DNA of 8,082 bases from Acidobacteriota bacterium (GTDB lineage Bacteria > Acidobacteriota > Terriglobia > UBA7540). The stretch is from the NCBI GenBank assembly GCA_021827245.1, contig JAKAWN010000317.1:1-8082 (forward strand). Reading direction: 5' to 3'. Numbering within the stretch: the first letter of the stretch is position 1; the number at the start of each line of letters is the position of its first letter. Shown here one piece after another: positions 7,091 to 8,082 of the stretch. The translations under genes and the position numbers were made by a program. The notes below the pieces were generated by a model. That model was not told where the DNA came from. It did no database searches and saw nothing but the letters and a program-made list of their open reading frames with translations.

Positions 7091-8082
7091 TTAGTTTACA
7101 AGGACTTCCTCAGTTGCCCCATTTTGGTGCAAGTCCGACTGTGGGGACTTTTGTGGGGACTCCTGTCGCTTCTCATGCATGGCGAACACCTGCTCGACGT
7201 TGAAGCGCTCCAATTTGCGAAGCGCCTCTCGCTTGTGTTCTGGTGTCGGATGAACGTACCGCATCGTGATCGAAATGTTGGAGTGGCCCATGAGTTCTTT
7301 CAGAGTCGCGAGGTCAACCCCGGCCATTGCCGACCGCGAACCGAACGTGTGCCGAAGATCGTAGAGCCTGAATCGTGTTTTGAGCCTTGTATCTTTCAGA
7401 GCATCTTCGTGAGCCTTCTGAATCGTCATCATCGGCATCGCTGGATTCCTCCGATGCGGAAACAACCATCCGTGCTTCGCCTTCCGCAATCGCCTTTTCA
7501 GGATCGCTAAAGAAGCGTCCGAAAGCAGAACATTGCGGCGGGCGAAGACCGTTTTGCCCCTGGGAACGAAGACGTATCGCCGGTCAAGGTGGACATTTTC
7601 CTTGCGGATTGTGAACACCTCTTGTGGGCGCATTCCCGTCTCAAGGATGATGGTTGCGACATCTCGCAGCACCGGTCTTGCCTTCTCCAGGTAACGCTTT
7701 TCTTCCACGTGGGAAACCACTCGCATGAAGCCGGGACCTTCGTCGAGGAACGCTACGCCCCTTACAGCATTTCGAGCGAGATATCCCTGGCGCATGCCGA
7801 AGTTGAGCATGTATCGAAGTGCCGCCAGGTCCCGATTAGTCGAGGCGGGCGAGACTTTTTCCGCCCGCTTCATCTTGAATTTCTCCACATGAGCCGTGGA
7901 GATTCCATCAAGCGGAAGCTTCCCCATGAAAGCAATCAGGGGTTTGGATCTCACCCGGTAAAACGTCTGAGTGCGCGGGTGAGCCTCATGTTGTTTCTCC
8001 GACCAGGGCATGAATTCGTTCTTCACAAAGTCCTCGAACATCGGCGATGACCCTCGGTGAACAATCCCTGCCCGGCCTTCTG
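7091..8082 (-). CDS. Tyrosine recombinase/phage-type integrase, 5' end off window
   Basis: This enzyme would integrate and excise a genomic island or prophage by strand exchange at att sites. The frame is open to the right edge; the 13 full codons before the ATG at 8041 (EGRAGIVHRGSSP) read like the linker of such integrases, so an N-terminal arm-binding segment is probably off window. A weak GAGGG lies 9 bases before that ATG, so a start there cannot be excluded. Numbering from that Met: SAM-like core-binding domain about 1-95 (STNRDLAALRYMLNFGMRQGYL), catalytic domain about 105-285. Catalytic residues are Arg138 (ETGMRPQEV), Lys163 (PRGKTVF), box II YDLRHTF with Arg230, His253 (LMGHSNI) and nucleophile Tyr262 (TMRYVHPT). 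Tyr227 sits where many members have His. The C-terminal tail after about 285 is polar and partly encoded by a DNA repeat. The gene is convergent with the tRNA and intact as far as seen. Confidence 0.9.
   Translation of the reverse strand, partial: EGRAGIVHRGSSPMFEDFVKNEFMPWSEKQHEAHPRTQTFYRVRSKPLIAFMGKLPLDGISTAHVEKFKMKRAEKVSPASTNRDLAALRYMLNFGMRQGYLARNAVRGVAFLDEGPGFMRVVSHVEEKRYLEKARPVLRDVATIILETGMRPQEVFTIRKENVHLDRRYVFVPRGKTVFARRNVLLSDASLAILKRRLRKAKHGWLFPHRRNPAMPMMTIQKAHEDALKDTRLKTRFRLYDLRHTFGSRSAMAGVDLATLKELMGHSNISITMRYVHPTPEHKREALRKLERFNVEQVFAMHEKRQESPQKSPQSDLHQNGATEEVLVN
7140..7161. repeat. Direct repeat TGTGGGGACT x2, possible integrase arm sites
   Basis: TGTGGGGACT occurs at 7140-7149 and 7152-7161, a 12-base period close to one helical turn. 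The repeat lies inside the last codons of the integrase gene and reads there as S-P-Q-K-S-P-Q. Related GGACT/AGTCC motifs occur at 7102-7106 and, inverted, at 7132-7136. Short direct repeats near att sites commonly bind the N-terminal arm domain of tyrosine integrases or an excisionase. That role here is inferred from position only. Confidence 0.45.

Noticed and set aside
7589..8050. 153-codon + strand open frame opposite the integrase
   Set aside because: Shadow of the integrase catalytic and core-binding domains; no start signal or family resemblance.

Overview
The window comes from a moderately GC-rich, Gram-negative-type bacterium. A lipoprotein adaptor plus an RND permease implies an outer membrane. 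The style of the EF-G-like protein, the pump and the integrase fits Acidobacteriota or a similar deep soil lineage, but this is a weak guess from protein flavour and not from a marker gene.

Layout, left to right. (1) 1-1926, + strand: the 3' nine-tenths of an elongation factor G-like translational GTPase. Its P-loop lies off the left edge, its G3 motif carries Phe where EF-G has the catalytic His, and it ends in five glutamates. (2) 1927-2150: a convergent intergenic gap with no convincing terminator. (3) 2151-6633, - strand: a two-gene efflux operon, read right to left. It encodes a lipoprotein membrane fusion (adaptor) protein with a TolC-docking hairpin motif, then after 100 bp an MdtB/MdtC-like RND permease. 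No outer-membrane channel gene and no regulator gene lies in the window. (4) 6634-7005: a non-coding stretch with a candidate pump promoter, an unexplained 10-bp stem dyad and a weak candidate tRNA promoter. (5) 7006-7081, + strand: tRNA-Lys(CTT) with encoded CCA. (6) 7091 to the right edge, - strand: a tyrosine recombinase whose stop codon is 9 bp from the tRNA 3' end. This is the classic junction of a tRNA-integrated genomic island that would extend right, beyond the window.

How the parts work together. The adaptor and permease should form the inner-membrane and periplasmic parts of a tripartite, proton-driven drug efflux pump, borrowing a TolC-like channel encoded elsewhere. The integrase probably uses the tRNA-Lys 3' end as its attachment site. 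A cluster of GGACT/AGTCC motifs, including a perfect 10-bp direct repeat, sits in the last codons of the integrase gene and could be integrase or excisionase arm sites. The window is mostly ordinary core-type genome. The part most likely to lead to something new is the island implied at the right edge, whose cargo is not visible here.
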